DNA of 64,000 nucleotides from Deltaproteobacteria bacterium (GTDB lineage: Bacteria; Myxococcota; Kuafuiibacteriia; Kuafuiibacteriales; Kuafuiibacteriaceae). Below the pieces are notes generated by a model, which was not told the origin of the DNA, searched no databases, and saw nothing but the letters and a program-made list of their open reading frames with translations. The stretch covers positions 496,001 to 560,000 of the forward strand of contig JADJPE010000005.1 in assembly GCA_016713425.1 (NCBI GenBank), written 5' to 3'. Position 1 is the stretch's first letter, and each line of letters opens with the position of its first letter. Positions 45,752 to 55,190 of this stretch are shown here, one piece after another. Made by a program: the position numbers and the translations under genes.

Positions 45752-47878
45752 ATGAAACCCCAAAGCATCCTACCAGTCAGTCCAAAGCGATGTGCGGCTC
45801 CGCACTGGGGGCCGGAGGACGGGGCTGGGCGCGAATATCCTGGCTTTCACTTTATCCGAGCGAACGCTTATGAGATTCAAGCGGACGTGAAGGCCTGGAC
45901 GAGCCGTGACTCGGCTGAACTCTACAACACCGTCGCTTGGAGCAAGGGCTACTTCGACGTCAACGCGCAAGGCAACGTCATGCTCACCTCGAACGCGACG
46001 GGGGGCGGCGAAATCGACATCAAGCGGGTTGTGGACGACCTGGTTCGACGCGGCCTTTCGATGCCGCTGCTGCTTCGCTTCTCGGACATTTTGGAGCGGC
46101 AGGTTGAACTCATCAACCACACGTTCCAGGAGAAGATCGAGGAGTATGGCTACAAGGGACGCTATCACCTGGTCATGCCGATCAAGGTGAATCAGCAACG
46201 TCATGTCGTCGAAGAGCTCACCGAGTTTGGGCGACCGCACGGCCTTGGGCTGGAGGCCGGGAGCAAGCCGGAGCTCTTGATCGCGCTCGCGCTTCTCGAT
46301 CAGCCTGACGGTCTCATCGTCTGCAATGGGTACAAGGACGAGGCCTACATCGAGACGGCGCTCCTGGCACAGCGACTCGGTCGAAAGCCGCTGATCATCA
46401 TGGACCGTCTGGATGAACTCGACCTCATCATCAAGACCTCTCAGCGTCTCGGGCTGCCCCCGAACATCGGCGTGCGAAGCAAGCTCTCCACGAAGGGGAG
46501 CGGCCGATGGGCCGAATCGGGTGGTGACCGCTCCAAGTTCGGTCTTACGGCGGGCGAGCTCGTCCACGTGGTCGAGACCCTCGAACGGGAATCGATGCTG
46601 GATCGTCTCATGTGTCTGCATTTTCACATCGGGTCGCAAGTCACGGCCATTCGCGCGATCAAAGAGGCGCTCGGCGAGGCGGTCCGGATCTTCGCCGACC
46701 TCTACAAGATGGGCGCCCCGCTTCAGTACCTCGACGTGGGCGGAGGCCTGGCCGTCGACTACGATGGCTCGCGAACGAACTTCCACGCCTCGAAGAATTA
46801 CAGCCTCGAAGAGTACGCGGCCGACATCGTCTACCATGTGGGCAGCGCACTCGATGAACAGGGGGTTCCTCACCCCACGATCATCTCGGAGTCAGGCCGG
46901 GCGTTGGTGGCGCACCAAGCCGTCTTGGTGTTCAACGTCCTCGGGCAGACGACTCAGCGAGTCGACCCTTCGGGCCCGAAGGCCTCGACGAGCGACGATC
47001 ATCAGATCATCGAAGACATGCGCGAGATCCTCGCGACGGTGAACCGCAAGAACTATCAGGAAGCGTATCACGACGCACTTCAGCTCAAGGAAGACGCGCT
47101 GTCGCTCTATCGGCACGGAATCCTCGATCTTCGGGGTCGCGCCCTTGTCGAGGAGCTGTTCTGGTCCACGGCGAACAAGATCTGGCGAATCGCGAAGGAG
47201 CTCGACTACGTCCCGGAGGACCTCGACGGCCTCGAGAAGCAGCTCTGCGATACCTACTACTGCAACTTCTCGGTCTTTCAGAGCGTTCCCGATTCGTGGG
47301 CCGTGAAGCACTTGTTCCCAGTGATGCCGATCCACCGCCTCAACGAGCAGCCGACGCGACGCGGGATCATCGCCGACCTAACGTGCGACAGCGACGGCAA
47401 GATGGATCAGTTCATCGACCTGCACGACGTGAAGCCGACCTTGGAGCTCCATCCCCTGAAGGAAGGCGAACCGTACTTCCTTGGCGTCTTTTTGGTGGGC
47501 GCCTACCAAGAGATCTTGGGCGATCTTCACAACCTCTTCGGTGACGTGAACGCCGTGCATATCCGCCTCGACAAGAAATCCGGCGGCTACTCGGTCAAGA
47601 ACGTCGTCGAGGGCGACCGCGTCAAGGACGTCCTATCTTACGTGAGTTACGATCAACGCTCGCTGATGGAGCAGCTGCGAGCGTCGATCGAACGCGCGCT
47701 CACGCGTGGCACGATGACCTTCGAAGAGAGCGCGGCGTTGGTGCGAAACTTCGAGGCCGGGATGTCCGGCTACACCTATCTCGAGGTCCCCGGGCTCGCA
47801 GAGACCCTTCTCAGCTCCGTCCTGCCTTCGCCGGCCCTCAAGTTGCTGCAGCGCAGCGACCAAGCCTCCGAAGGTTGA
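45752..47878 (+). CDS. speA: Biosynthetic arginine decarboxylase
   Basis: This 708-residue PLP enzyme converts arginine to agmatine, the first step of polyamine synthesis. Motifs are the PLP-lysine region LVMPIKVNQQRHVV (Lys145), GLEAGSKPELLIAL, HFHIGSQ, the glycine-rich YLDVGGGLAVDYDGS, and LTCDSDGKMDQFID, which supplies substrate-binding residues across the dimer. Length is about 50 residues over E. coli SpeA. ATG 45752 is chosen because conserved sequence begins near residue 50 and no better start exists upstream. It is monocistronic and ends before a long inverted repeat. Confidence 0.95.
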   Translation: MKPQSILPVSPKRCAAPHWGPEDGAGREYPGFHFIRANAYEIQADVKAWTSRDSAELYNTVAWSKGYFDVNAQGNVMLTSNATGGGEIDIKRVVDDLVRRGLSMPLLLRFSDILERQVELINHTFQEKIEEYGYKGRYHLVMPIKVNQQRHVVEELTEFGRPHGLGLEAGSKPELLIALALLDQPDGLIVCNGYKDEAYIETALLAQRLGRKPLIIMDRLDELDLIIKTSQRLGLPPNIGVRSKLSTKGSGRWAESGGDRSKFGLTAGELVHVVETLERESMLDRLMCLHFHIGSQVTAIRAIKEALGEAVRIFADLYKMGAPLQYLDVGGGLAVDYDGSRTNFHASKNYSLEEYAADIVYHVGSALDEQGVPHPTIISESGRALVAHQAVLVFNVLGQTTQRVDPSGPKASTSDDHQIIEDMREILATVNRKNYQEAYHDALQLKEDALSLYRHGILDLRGRALVEELFWSTANKIWRIAKELDYVPEDLDGLEKQLCDTYYCNFSVFQSVPDSWAVKHLFPVMPIHRLNEQPTRRGIIADLTCDSDGKMDQFIDLHDVKPTLELHPLKEGEPYFLGVFLVGAYQEILGDLHNLFGDVNAVHIRLDKKSGGYSVKNVVEGDRVKDVLSYVSYDQRSLMEQLRASIERALTRGTMTFEESAALVRNFEAGMSGYTYLEVPGLAETLLSSVLPSPALKLLQRSDQASEG

Positions 47879-47969
47879 TTCCAGAGTCCGCGATCCCTCG
47901 TCCGAGATCCTCGTCCGATGTCCGTCATCGCGAGCGCCGCGGGCGCAGTCCCTTCGGCTCGCCGGGCAC

Positions 47970-48146
47970 CTAAGGGCCCGATCAGCAATCAGGTGTGCAA
48001 TTCTCGCTGAGGAATCGTCGCGTCAGGTGGCGGCACGAGGAGGCGAGCATATCGAGAACATGCGACCGACGAGCGCGAAGCGGTGCTGACATCTGGCGCG
48101 ACGAGAACCAGCGAGAATGCGCAACTTGTTGCTGATCGGGCCCTAG
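47970..48146. repeat. Long imperfect inverted repeat between speA and pcnB
   Basis: The left arm (47970-48010) starts ctaagggcccgatcagcaa and ends attctcgctg. The right arm (48109-48146) is its near-exact reverse complement. The arms are about 36-40 bases with a mismatched middle and enclose about 100 bases without a gene. It could act as a two-way terminator for the convergent genes, or be a MITE-like non-autonomous element. The right arm overlaps the pcnB stop codon. Confidence 0.75.
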
Positions 48147-49984
48147 CGGCGCCGTCTTGGACGGCGCGGCGCCCGTCGGCGCGCTTCCGGCACGCCGACC
48201 GTGTCCGCGGGCCCCGGCAAAGAAGTCTGGGCCCTATCAAGTCGGCCCTTCCAAAGCTCCAGGTCGTTCCCCGGCAGACCGAGCGCATGGACGCGAACCT
48301 CGTAGAACTTCAGCGCATCCGGGAAGAATCCGCGCTTCATCAGGGCCGCCGGCGTCGCTCGACTCCTGCGACGCGAGCCGGGACCAGCCTGGGGCTCACC
48401 AAAGAACTTCTGCGCCATGAACACCTGTCGAAGCTGCTCGGTGAGCTTGCGGGTGAGCGAGATCCGCTGACCAATCGCAATGATGAAGTCGGTCACCAGC
48501 CGATGTCTGCTTCCCTTCGCCCCACCCCCCGGCGCCAGCGCGCCTGAAGCTCCGGGCGTGCCGGCATCGGCAGCATCGGCTTCGAGGTCCTCGATCGGTG
48601 CGGCCATCAGGGCGGCCAGAGCCACCGTGTCCGAGACGGAATCCCGCCGCACCATTTCGTCGAGCGCGCGCAGGTAGCCGTAAAGCCTCACGTGGCGCGC
48701 CTCGGCGGGCGCTTCGGTAGGGCCGAGGTAGGCCTGGAGTTCGGGAAGCAAGACATTCAGAAGACCTGTCTCTTCCAAGAGAGCAACCGTCTTCTCAGAA
48801 TGACCAATGCGAAGAAGGCGGAGCGTCTCCTCAAGAATGCGCGGAGCCGAGCAGCGCGAAATCTCATCTCGGTGGCGAACCATCGCCGCGGCGAGGCTCG
48901 GGTCGAGATGCAAAGACGTCTTGGCGACAAAACGGATCGCACGAAGAATTCGAACCGGATCTTCTCGGAGGCGAATCTCGGGATCACCGATCATCCGAAG
49001 ACATCTTGTCTTGAGATCGGCCAGCCCACCGACGTGGTCGATGATCTCCCCTGAGACGACATCGAAGAAGAGACCGTTGATGGTGAAGTCGCGGCGAAGT
49101 GCGTCCTCCTCCTCTGTCCCGAAGATATTGTCCCTCCGAATCAATAGGTCGGCGCCTTCTTCGGATGAGCTGTCGTCATGATTCGTCATCGCCCGGAACG
49201 TGCTCACCTCAATGATCTTTCCATCGCGAAAATAGAGATGAACAAGGCGGAAGCGACGACCAATGATACGGCTGTTCCGAAAGATCCGCCGGATCTCCTC
49301 AGGGTTCGCGTCGGTTGCGATGTCGAAATCCTTCGGTGTGAGCTCAAGCAGCAGGTCGCGAACACAACCACCCACGAGATACGCTTTGAAACCCGCGCTC
49401 CGAAGTCGCCGCACCGCTTGCAGCGCGTGGGGGTCGATCAGATCGAGCGGAATCGCCGGCGATTCGGGCACGGGCAACGAAGCAATGTCTTGATTTCTTA
49501 CTCGCCGCGACCTTGAACCTGAACCTGAACTCGAACCTGAACTCGGTTCCGAGCTCGACCCTCGACGCTTCGAAGTTTGCTTCCGACCACGGGCCAGCTC
49601 TCCATCGTCCGCACTCACGCCCGACCTCCCATTCGAGGCCGAAGCTCGAGTCGAGGCTGCGGCGTCCTGGGAGCCCGAAGCTCGATTCAAGGTCGAAGTT
49701 CCATTCGAGCCCGAGGCTCCATTCGATTCAGTTGGTCGACGCGCACGCACGCTCGCCCCCATGGGCTCCCGATCGCTCGAAGAGGAACGCGACCCGGGCG
49801 CCATGCCGCGACGCTCGCTTGCACTCGGAGCAAGGCTCGATGTGGGCCTCGATCCCGACGCCTGCTCACGCGCCACACCGTCACCCCTCGAGCTGGAATG
49901 CCCGGCTGCACGGCGCCGAAAGCCGTGGTCCGCGAGGTCGCGGACTTCGCGAATGACCCGCAACGTCTCGATCAACCAAGGCAT
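48143..49984 (-). CDS. pcnB: Poly(A) polymerase / CCA-adding-type nucleotidyltransferase
   Basis: The class II nucleotidyltransferase head reads AYLVGGCVRDLLLELTPKDF followed by DIATDANPEE, with the catalytic DFD pair. It is followed by FRLVHLYF, EDALRRDFTINGLF and the RNA-binding DPVRILRAIRF and HRDEISRCSAPRILEE. This pattern fits bacterial PcnB. Residues 30-180 form a Ser/Gly/Arg/Ala-rich low-complexity extension before the head. ATG 49984 is the first ATG; the frame is open further upstream with only TTG starts. The C-terminus is basic, typical of PcnB. Confidence 0.88.
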   Translation of the reverse strand: MPWLIETLRVIREVRDLADHGFRRRAAGHSSSRGDGVAREQASGSRPTSSLAPSASERRGMAPGSRSSSSDREPMGASVRARRPTESNGASGSNGTSTLNRASGSQDAAASTRASASNGRSGVSADDGELARGRKQTSKRRGSSSEPSSGSSSGSGSRSRRVRNQDIASLPVPESPAIPLDLIDPHALQAVRRLRSAGFKAYLVGGCVRDLLLELTPKDFDIATDANPEEIRRIFRNSRIIGRRFRLVHLYFRDGKIIEVSTFRAMTNHDDSSSEEGADLLIRRDNIFGTEEEDALRRDFTINGLFFDVVSGEIIDHVGGLADLKTRCLRMIGDPEIRLREDPVRILRAIRFVAKTSLHLDPSLAAAMVRHRDEISRCSAPRILEETLRLLRIGHSEKTVALLEETGLLNVLLPELQAYLGPTEAPAEARHVRLYGYLRALDEMVRRDSVSDTVALAALMAAPIEDLEADAADAGTPGASGALAPGGGAKGSRHRLVTDFIIAIGQRISLTRKLTEQLRQVFMAQKFFGEPQAGPGSRRRSRATPAALMKRGFFPDALKFYEVRVHALGLPGNDLELWKGRLDRAQTSLPGPADTVGVPEARRRAPRRPRRRR

Positions 49985-50254
49985 AGACCGGAAACCCGTC
50001 GTCACGAAAACCGCCGAAAGACCATCGAGCGCCGCCACCCACGCCCGAGCCCGGCCCCAGAGGTCGTCAAACACAACGATCAGCTTCGGGGGCCACCTTT
50101 TTGGGGGCGCCTGCGGTATAGCAGGATGCGGCCAAGCCGCCCACCCCAAAAAGCACTTGCGAGACTTCCTGCTCTCCCGCCGCCTCGGCCGAGCGGGCCG
50201 TCACGTGCTTGGCAACTGAACGCGAGAAATCGGCACGGCCGATAAACGGCAGCT

Positions 50255-50377
50255 TTAGCGCTTCGCGGCTTTCTGCTTCTTCAGCTCGGCGATCCGCGCA
50301 TTGCGACGGTCCATCCGATGCTTGAACTGGACCCGACGCTTGTTCCTCACCCGGATTTGCTTGCTCTTTGATCTCAC
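50255..50377 (-). CDS. Small basic protein, 40 residues
   Basis: A GTG-started minus-strand frame encodes a 40-residue protein with about half Lys and Arg (KQIRVRNKRRVQFKHRMDRR, then NARIAELKKQKAAKR). A gagga lies 12 bases upstream of the start. Codon third positions are mostly G or C, and the helix-forming basic composition resembles small ribosome- or RNA-associated proteins. It lies between pcnB and the TPR gene on the same strand. I do not recognise a named family. Confidence 0.5.
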   Translation of the reverse strand: MRSKSKQIRVRNKRRVQFKHRMDRRNARIAELKKQKAAKR

Positions 50378-50538
50378 GCTCTCGTCCTCAATCTCTCCGC
50401 GGGTCCGGATCAGGTCAGGACCAGCACCCGGTACGCTTGCCTCGAATGTGGCCAGCGCGCCAAGGGAATTCTTAAGGGGCGGACGGTCGCAAACGCAGTC
50501 GCACAGCGCAGGGTGCCCAAAGAAAAGAGCCCGTGGCG

Positions 50539-51645
50539 CTAGGCTTCGGCTCGCGGCCGGCGACGCTCGGCGATGCGGTCCAGCATCGCTTCCAATTGGT
50601 CGATGCGGGCCCTTCGAAGCGCTGCCCCTTCGCCCGAACTGGTCGAGGGTTGGGGATCGACCCCACGCGCCAAAGCGGGCGCCGGCTGGGACAGCGCCGG
50701 GGCCGCAGCCGGAGTCAGGGTCGCGGGCTCCAAGGGCGCCCGCCGCGAAGGCGGCACGGACGTGGCGGTGGATGCTGGAGCCGGGACCGGGACCCGCGCC
50801 ACGGGCGGCGGGGCCGAGGCCTGCGCCGCGGGGGACGCAGCCCGCGCGGGAGAAGGCGTCGGTGCGGGCACCGGCGCCGGCGCGGCCGGGGCCTGTGCCG
50901 CGGGGGACGCAGCCCGCGCGGGAGACGGAGTCGATGCGGGCACCGGCGCCGGCGCGGCGGGTCGAGGTGGCGGGGCGGCGGGCCGCGCCGCATGCGTCGA
51001 CGGTTTCTCGGCGGGCGGCGAATGCGGTGGAGCAGGTCGCGGCGCGGGTCGTGCCGTCGGCGACGAAGTTGGTGAGGCGCTCACATGTGCCGGCGCGGCC
51101 TTCGCAGGCGCCGCCGCGGCTGGGGCAGCGCGAGGCGGTGGTGCCGCGGCAACAGACGTCACGGCCGCGGGCGGCGCAGAAGCCGCCGCCGTCCGCGGTG
51201 GCCGCAAGGCGGGCGCCGCTGCCGGTGGCACGGCCGGTGCCGGTGCTGGTGCCGGTGCCGGTGATGGTGATGGTGGTGCAATTCGGGTCTGGACCGAAGG
51301 TGCAGGTTTGGCCTGGACGCGGCGCGCAACCTCGAGCGCAATATCCCTGAGCCTTCGATTGTCGGGATCTCGCGCCAGCGCAACCCTGAGGAGCTGGAGG
51401 CCGTCTCCGAGGTTTCCGCGCTGAATCTGGGCATGGGCGTACCGAAGGGGATCGACCCGAATCGCGGCCTGCGCCACCTCACGCTGTCGAATGAGGATGT
51501 CGAGCCAGCCAATTCTCTGGGCGAGGCCTGGATCAGCAGGCGAAAGCTCGGCCATGTGGCGAAGCGAGGCCAAGGCGGCCCGGAGGTCGCCCGACTTCAG
51601 TTGCTGGAGCGCTTGCTGTTCGAGGCGCGACGACTCAGCATTCAC
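50539..51645 (-). CDS. TPR-like N-terminus with long Pro/Ala-rich tail
   Basis: Residues 1-110 look like two or three tetratricopeptide-type helical hairpins (LKSGDLRAALASLRHMAELS; RGNLGDGLQLLRVALARDPD). The rest, to residue 330, is a Pro/Ala/Ser tract containing a direct repeat (two VPAxTPSPARAASPAAQ units), and a final short helix (RIDQLEAMLDRIAERRR) closes it. There is no signal peptide. It could be a scaffold protein with a flexible linker. It lies 19 bases after the methyltransferase stop and is probably co-transcribed. Confidence 0.65.
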   Translation of the reverse strand: MNAESSRLEQQALQQLKSGDLRAALASLRHMAELSPADPGLAQRIGWLDILIRQREVAQAAIRVDPLRYAHAQIQRGNLGDGLQLLRVALARDPDNRRLRDIALEVARRVQAKPAPSVQTRIAPPSPSPAPAPAPAPAVPPAAAPALRPPRTAAASAPPAAVTSVAAAPPPRAAPAAAAPAKAAPAHVSASPTSSPTARPAPRPAPPHSPPAEKPSTHAARPAAPPPRPAAPAPVPASTPSPARAASPAAQAPAAPAPVPAPTPSPARAASPAAQASAPPPVARVPVPAPASTATSVPPSRRAPLEPATLTPAAAPALSQPAPALARGVDPQPSTSSGEGAALRRARIDQLEAMLDRIAERRRPRAEA

Positions 51646-51664
51646 GGTTCCCTAGCAGATACGT

Positions 51665-52729
51665 TCAACCGGCCTTCAACACAAGGGTCGTCAGGTAGTT
51701 CCCGCGCTCGTCGGGATGGGGACGGACGAAAGATCGCGGCTCTGGATGATCCCACGGTGGCAAGCCCATTTGCGTCACGAGCTCGACGCCCCGTCCAACA
51801 CGCGTGGCGGCCGCCTGTATCGCACCTAGGAGGCGGACCTGCGACCAGGCACGCGCATGGATCGAGACCACCAGCAGTCCATCCAGAACCAGGGCCGCCA
51901 GTGCGTTCTCGAGCATTCCGTCGAGATCGCGATCGAGCGCAAAAGTCGAGGCGGCGGCGGAATGACCAAGAACCGGCGGGTCGAGGACGATCAATCCATA
52001 TCTTTGCGTCGACCGTGCGAGCCGGGCCAGGTGCCTTGGCACATCGTCGTCGAACCATCGATGCGCATCCGCGCAAACACCGCTCGCCTCCATGTTGGCG
52101 CGACCGCGTCGCAAAGCCTTTCTCGAAACGTCCACGCTTGTGACCCGGCGCGCGCCGCCAAGCGCTGCTTGCACCGAAAACGCACAGGTGTAGGCGAACA
52201 AATTCAGGACATCACGACCATCGGCGTGATCACGGACAAAGCGCCGCGCGTCGCGTTGGTCCAGGAACAATCCTGTTTGAAGCCCCTCGTTGAGCGTGCA
52301 GTGAAACGTCGCGCCATCCTCTCGCACCTCGACCGGCAGCTCGAGTGCCCCGGCGACCTCTGGTCGGTCCGGCTGGTCCGGTCGGTCTGGTCGGTCTGGT
52401 CCGCCTCTTCGCGTGGGCCGTGCCGAGCGCTCGGCATCGCCGCGGTCCGTCCCTGCCCACGCGATGACACTCGAGTCGCTCCGGGTGACGGGCTTCCGAA
52501 GGATCTTTCGGATCATGGCCCGCGGACGAACCCGGCGATGAAGCGCTTCGATCCACGGCCCGACGCTGTCCTCCATCGCCGGCCGAATCCACAGCACGAG
52601 GTCGTTTCCGTATTGGTCGACCGCCAATCCAGGCGGGGCGTCATCGCCAGATCCGTTGAGGAGCCGAAACGCCTCAACCCTCGACGGGTGGGGACGCCGG
52701 CGCTCGATCGCGCGCTCCAAGATCTCCAT
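51665..52729 (-). CDS. RlmI/RlmK-like SAM-dependent rRNA methyltransferase
   Basis: The product has the RlmI-type core: FRLLNGSGDDAPPGLAVDQY, the SAM motif LNLFAYTCAFSVQAALGGA, an acidic VTSVDVS end to strand 2, and YGLIVLDPPVLG as catalytic motif IV. The expected function is cytosine-5 methylation of 23S rRNA. The N-terminal PUA domain is absent when starting at ATG 52729. An upstream in-frame extension to 52861 uses only TTG or GTG. Asp-Arg-Pro repeats (PDRPDRPDQPDRP) are inserted before the catalytic domain. Confidence 0.8.
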   Translation of the reverse strand: MEILERAIERRRPHPSRVEAFRLLNGSGDDAPPGLAVDQYGNDLVLWIRPAMEDSVGPWIEALHRRVRPRAMIRKILRKPVTRSDSSVIAWAGTDRGDAERSARPTRRGGPDRPDRPDQPDRPEVAGALELPVEVREDGATFHCTLNEGLQTGLFLDQRDARRFVRDHADGRDVLNLFAYTCAFSVQAALGGARRVTSVDVSRKALRRGRANMEASGVCADAHRWFDDDVPRHLARLARSTQRYGLIVLDPPVLGHSAAASTFALDRDLDGMLENALAALVLDGLLVVSIHARAWSQVRLLGAIQAAATRVGRGVELVTQMGLPPWDHPEPRSFVRPHPDERGNYLTTLVLKAG

Positions 52730-52926
52730 CGCATCGGCCCGATGCTCGTTTCCAATACCCTTCTTCACCTTGAGCCACCGATCAACGAACCGAAGGCGGG
52801 CTATTATCGCACCGAACACCTGAGGCCAAGACCGCAGCGTCCCGCTTCGCCACCTCGCCAACGCGCCGCAGCAGCCGCAGCAGCCGCGACGAGAAGGCGC
52901 AACCTTCGGCGCGGCGATCCGACAAT

Positions 52927-53322
52927 CTAAGTATCATGGCGAACGGTGGGGGCCCATGGAACGCGGCGGCACCTGCACAGCGGCCCGTAGCCCTCCTGCC
53001 GACCGGCAAGGAAGATGCGCGCGCCGCTGCGCTTCGGAGTAGGGAGCTCGCCGTCGATGAGCGCCATCGAGAGCGTCTGCTCGAGCGGCGCGCGCTCCAT
53101 CAAGCAGCGCAGGCGTCGGATCACGAGCAGTCTCTCTTCGAGCACGAGGCGCGGCATGCCAACCACCTTCGTCGAGACGATGAGCGCGCACGACAGCTCA
53201 ACGCGCGCAACCAGCCGCCTCCGAGCTTCGGCGACCAACGGTTGCGCGGCGAGGCGCAGTCCGACCGCACAAGATCGTCGGCAGGCCCTAGGACGGCCGA
53301 GATCCTGGGAACCGGAGGCCAC
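52927..53322 (-). CDS. Hypothetical protein, minus strand
   Basis: Third codon positions are almost all G or C on this strand and frame, much stronger than in the overlapping plus-strand frame, so the minus frame is likely the real gene. The product is 131 residues from a GTG, without membrane segments, containing LVARVELSCALIVSTKVV. A stop just upstream and a hexanucleotide tract beyond suggest it may be shortened at the N-terminus. Family unknown. Confidence 0.45.
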   Translation of the reverse strand: MASGSQDLGRPRACRRSCAVGLRLAAQPLVAEARRRLVARVELSCALIVSTKVVGMPRLVLEERLLVIRRLRCLMERAPLEQTLSMALIDGELPTPKRSGARIFLAGRQEGYGPLCRCRRVPWAPTVRHDT

Positions 53323-53385
53323 CGAGGCCCGCTCGCTCGTCTCGTTGCCCCCAAGACGGCGTCAGCGAAGGCGGACGCACACCCG

Positions 53386-53451
53386 CAGTCGCAGTCGCAG
53401 TCGCAGTCGCAGTCGCAGTCGCAGTCGCAGTCGCAGTCGCAGTCGCAGTCG
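53386..53451. repeat. Hexanucleotide microsatellite (CAGTCG), 11 units
   Basis: There are eleven uninterrupted copies of CAGTCG, followed by a degenerate unit. A six-base unit keeps any reading frame open through it. All frames across it are dipeptide repeats. No gene convincingly includes it. The rest of 53323-53704 shows no supported feature. Confidence 0.95.
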
Positions 53452-53704
53452 CGGTCGCGAGCAAGCAGCAAGCCGGAGGCGGGTTCGAAGGCGAATCCGC
53501 GAACAACGGGTGAGTCACCGGGCGCAACGAAACGAGCCGCGCTCAAGCGAACCGTTCGGCGCACAGACTCCGACGACGAGATCGAGTGCGAAGCGGCGGT
53601 CACGATCGACTGACCCAATCCCACCATCGAAAACCGCGCCTCAGACCACCTCCGGCGGGAGATTCGTTGCGAAAATCGAACAGCGATCACCCAGCGGGCG
53701 CCGG

Positions 53705-54298
53705 TCACTCCAGCAGGGCTTCGGTCTCCCTTCGCGCATCGAGCAGACGCCCGAGCTCGTCTTCTAGGCCCACCAGTTCGCAGTCGAGGCGCCCCTTCGA
53801 GTCTTCAAGGCCGATGACCTCGACGCGAAGCACCAAGCGAAGCACCGCTTCTCGAGCGCGGCGCACATCCTCCTCGACCCTTGCCTTCGCTTCGCCGATC
53901 TCCGAGAGCCGAACATCGACGAGCGCGGTCTCGGACGCGCCGAGCCCACGCCTCATCTGTTGAAGCCGAGTGGCCGCGCTCCGGAGACGGTCGATCTCTC
54001 TTTGGCGTCCGACCATCGCATGGCGGAGGCGGTCAACGGACGCTTGGTAGCCACGCCTTCGATGCGGTTCCTTCACAAGTCGGTCGATCTGTCGCCCGAG
54101 ACTCGAAAGCGCAGCGTCCCCATCAAGAGCTGCGTGGGTCTTGTCTTGGGCAAGACACGCCGGGACATAGGCCGGCCAGAACAGAATCCCAACGATGCGC
54201 ACGACGGGCGACTCCGAAATTCGTCGCTGTGAAACGAGCCACGCAATCGCGACGATCCCGGCGACGAGATAGAGAGCGCCCGTAAAGACGAGGTTCAT
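53705..54298 (-). CDS. Membrane-anchored coiled-coil protein
   Basis: An N-terminal membrane helix (FTGALYLVAGIVAIAWLVS), a second hydrophobic patch (VVRIVGILFWPAYVPACLA) and then about 130 residues of heptad-rich coiled coil (MVGRQREIDRLRSAATRLQQ; ELVGLEDELGRLLDARRE) make up the 197-residue product. ATG 54298 follows the upstream stop by one base, so translation is probably coupled. The function is unknown; the cluster of three membrane genes suggests one envelope-associated complex. Confidence 0.6.
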   Translation of the reverse strand: MNLVFTGALYLVAGIVAIAWLVSQRRISESPVVRIVGILFWPAYVPACLAQDKTHAALDGDAALSSLGRQIDRLVKEPHRRRGYQASVDRLRHAMVGRQREIDRLRSAATRLQQMRRGLGASETALVDVRLSEIGEAKARVEEDVRRAREAVLRLVLRVEVIGLEDSKGRLDCELVGLEDELGRLLDARRETEALLE

Positions 54299-54299
54299 A

Positions 54300-55190
54300 T
54301 CAGCCACCTAGACCGACGCTTTGCGCCTGTTCCAGGACCTCTGGTTGCCCATTGCACACCGATGACGCCGATGGCGCCGGTAGGTCGACGGCCTCTGACC
54401 CCTGGATGCGCTCTGGGCGCGCGCCGCCCCGTCCCGCGAGCCGGAGAATCACGTCTTCGGCGGTGCGCCGATTAGAGCCCGTGAACCACTCGAGCCGAGC
54501 CTGAAAGAGCGTCGGATGCGTCGGGTTCATATAGGGTCTGAGCGCCCACGCACTCTGTCCGAGGAGCGCAACGGTGAGCACGACCGCGACCGCCGTGAGC
54601 CGCCACGTGAACCATCGCCGCGGCGCACGAGCACGGACGACGATCGAGCCGAGGACCGAGGCCGCAAGGAAAGCGATCGCAAGCGCACCGTCGGCATCCG
54701 CGTGGCCGCGTCTCAGCAGCAGGAAGGGCCCGACCGCGACCGACGCGAACACCCCCACCAGGGCAAAGTGAGCGGCGATGACAGAGACCAGATCCCCAAA
54801 GCGAGCCTCGACGTCAAACAGGCGTTTGAGAGCGTAGATCGGTGCCAAAGACAGAACGAACGTCGCCAAGAAGACACCCGCAATCTTGAGTGCAATCCAA
54901 AGACGCCAAGCAACGCTCACGTCGGAGGTTATCCATACGCCGAAGAAAGCGAGACCCGAAAGCGCCAGCAAGAGATCCGTCGTGAGCGTTCGGATCGAAT
55001 CGTTCTCAGGGACGATCCCAACATCGCGATCGACACCGGCATCAGCATGGAGACCGGCGTCGGCATCGACACGGGTATCGGCGTCACGAGATGGAGGCCG
55101 GCCTCCGGACATTGACGTTCTGAACGCGGACGAAGGGACCGCGCCCGAAGGGCGCAGCAGCTCAACCAAACGTGCGATCACGGCTTTCAT
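54300..55190 (-). CDS. Multi-pass membrane protein, unknown
   Basis: After a 60-residue soluble start rich in Asp-Ala-Asp (DADAGLHADAGVDRDVG) come five or six hydrophobic helices (LLLALSGLAFFGVWI; LWIALKIAGVFLATFVLSLA; VSVIAAHFALVGVFASVAVG; AVAVVLTVALLGQSAWAL), then a soluble C-terminus. The layout resembles Yip1-like membrane proteins. The ATG directly follows the stop of the upstream membrane gene. Confidence 0.6.
   Translation of the reverse strand: MKAVIARLVELLRPSGAVPSSAFRTSMSGGRPPSRDADTRVDADAGLHADAGVDRDVGIVPENDSIRTLTTDLLLALSGLAFFGVWITSDVSVAWRLWIALKIAGVFLATFVLSLAPIYALKRLFDVEARFGDLVSVIAAHFALVGVFASVAVGPFLLLRRGHADADGALAIAFLAASVLGSIVVRARAPRRWFTWRLTAVAVVLTVALLGQSAWALRPYMNPTHPTLFQARLEWFTGSNRRTAEDVILRLAGRGGARPERIQGSEAVDLPAPSASSVCNGQPEVLEQAQSVGLGG

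Noticed and set aside
52936..53613. Plus-strand 225-codon frame with a Gln-Ser repeat
   Set aside because: Third codon positions favour the overlapping minus-strand frame (52927-53322), and the Gln-Ser tract is just the CAGTCG microsatellite read through.
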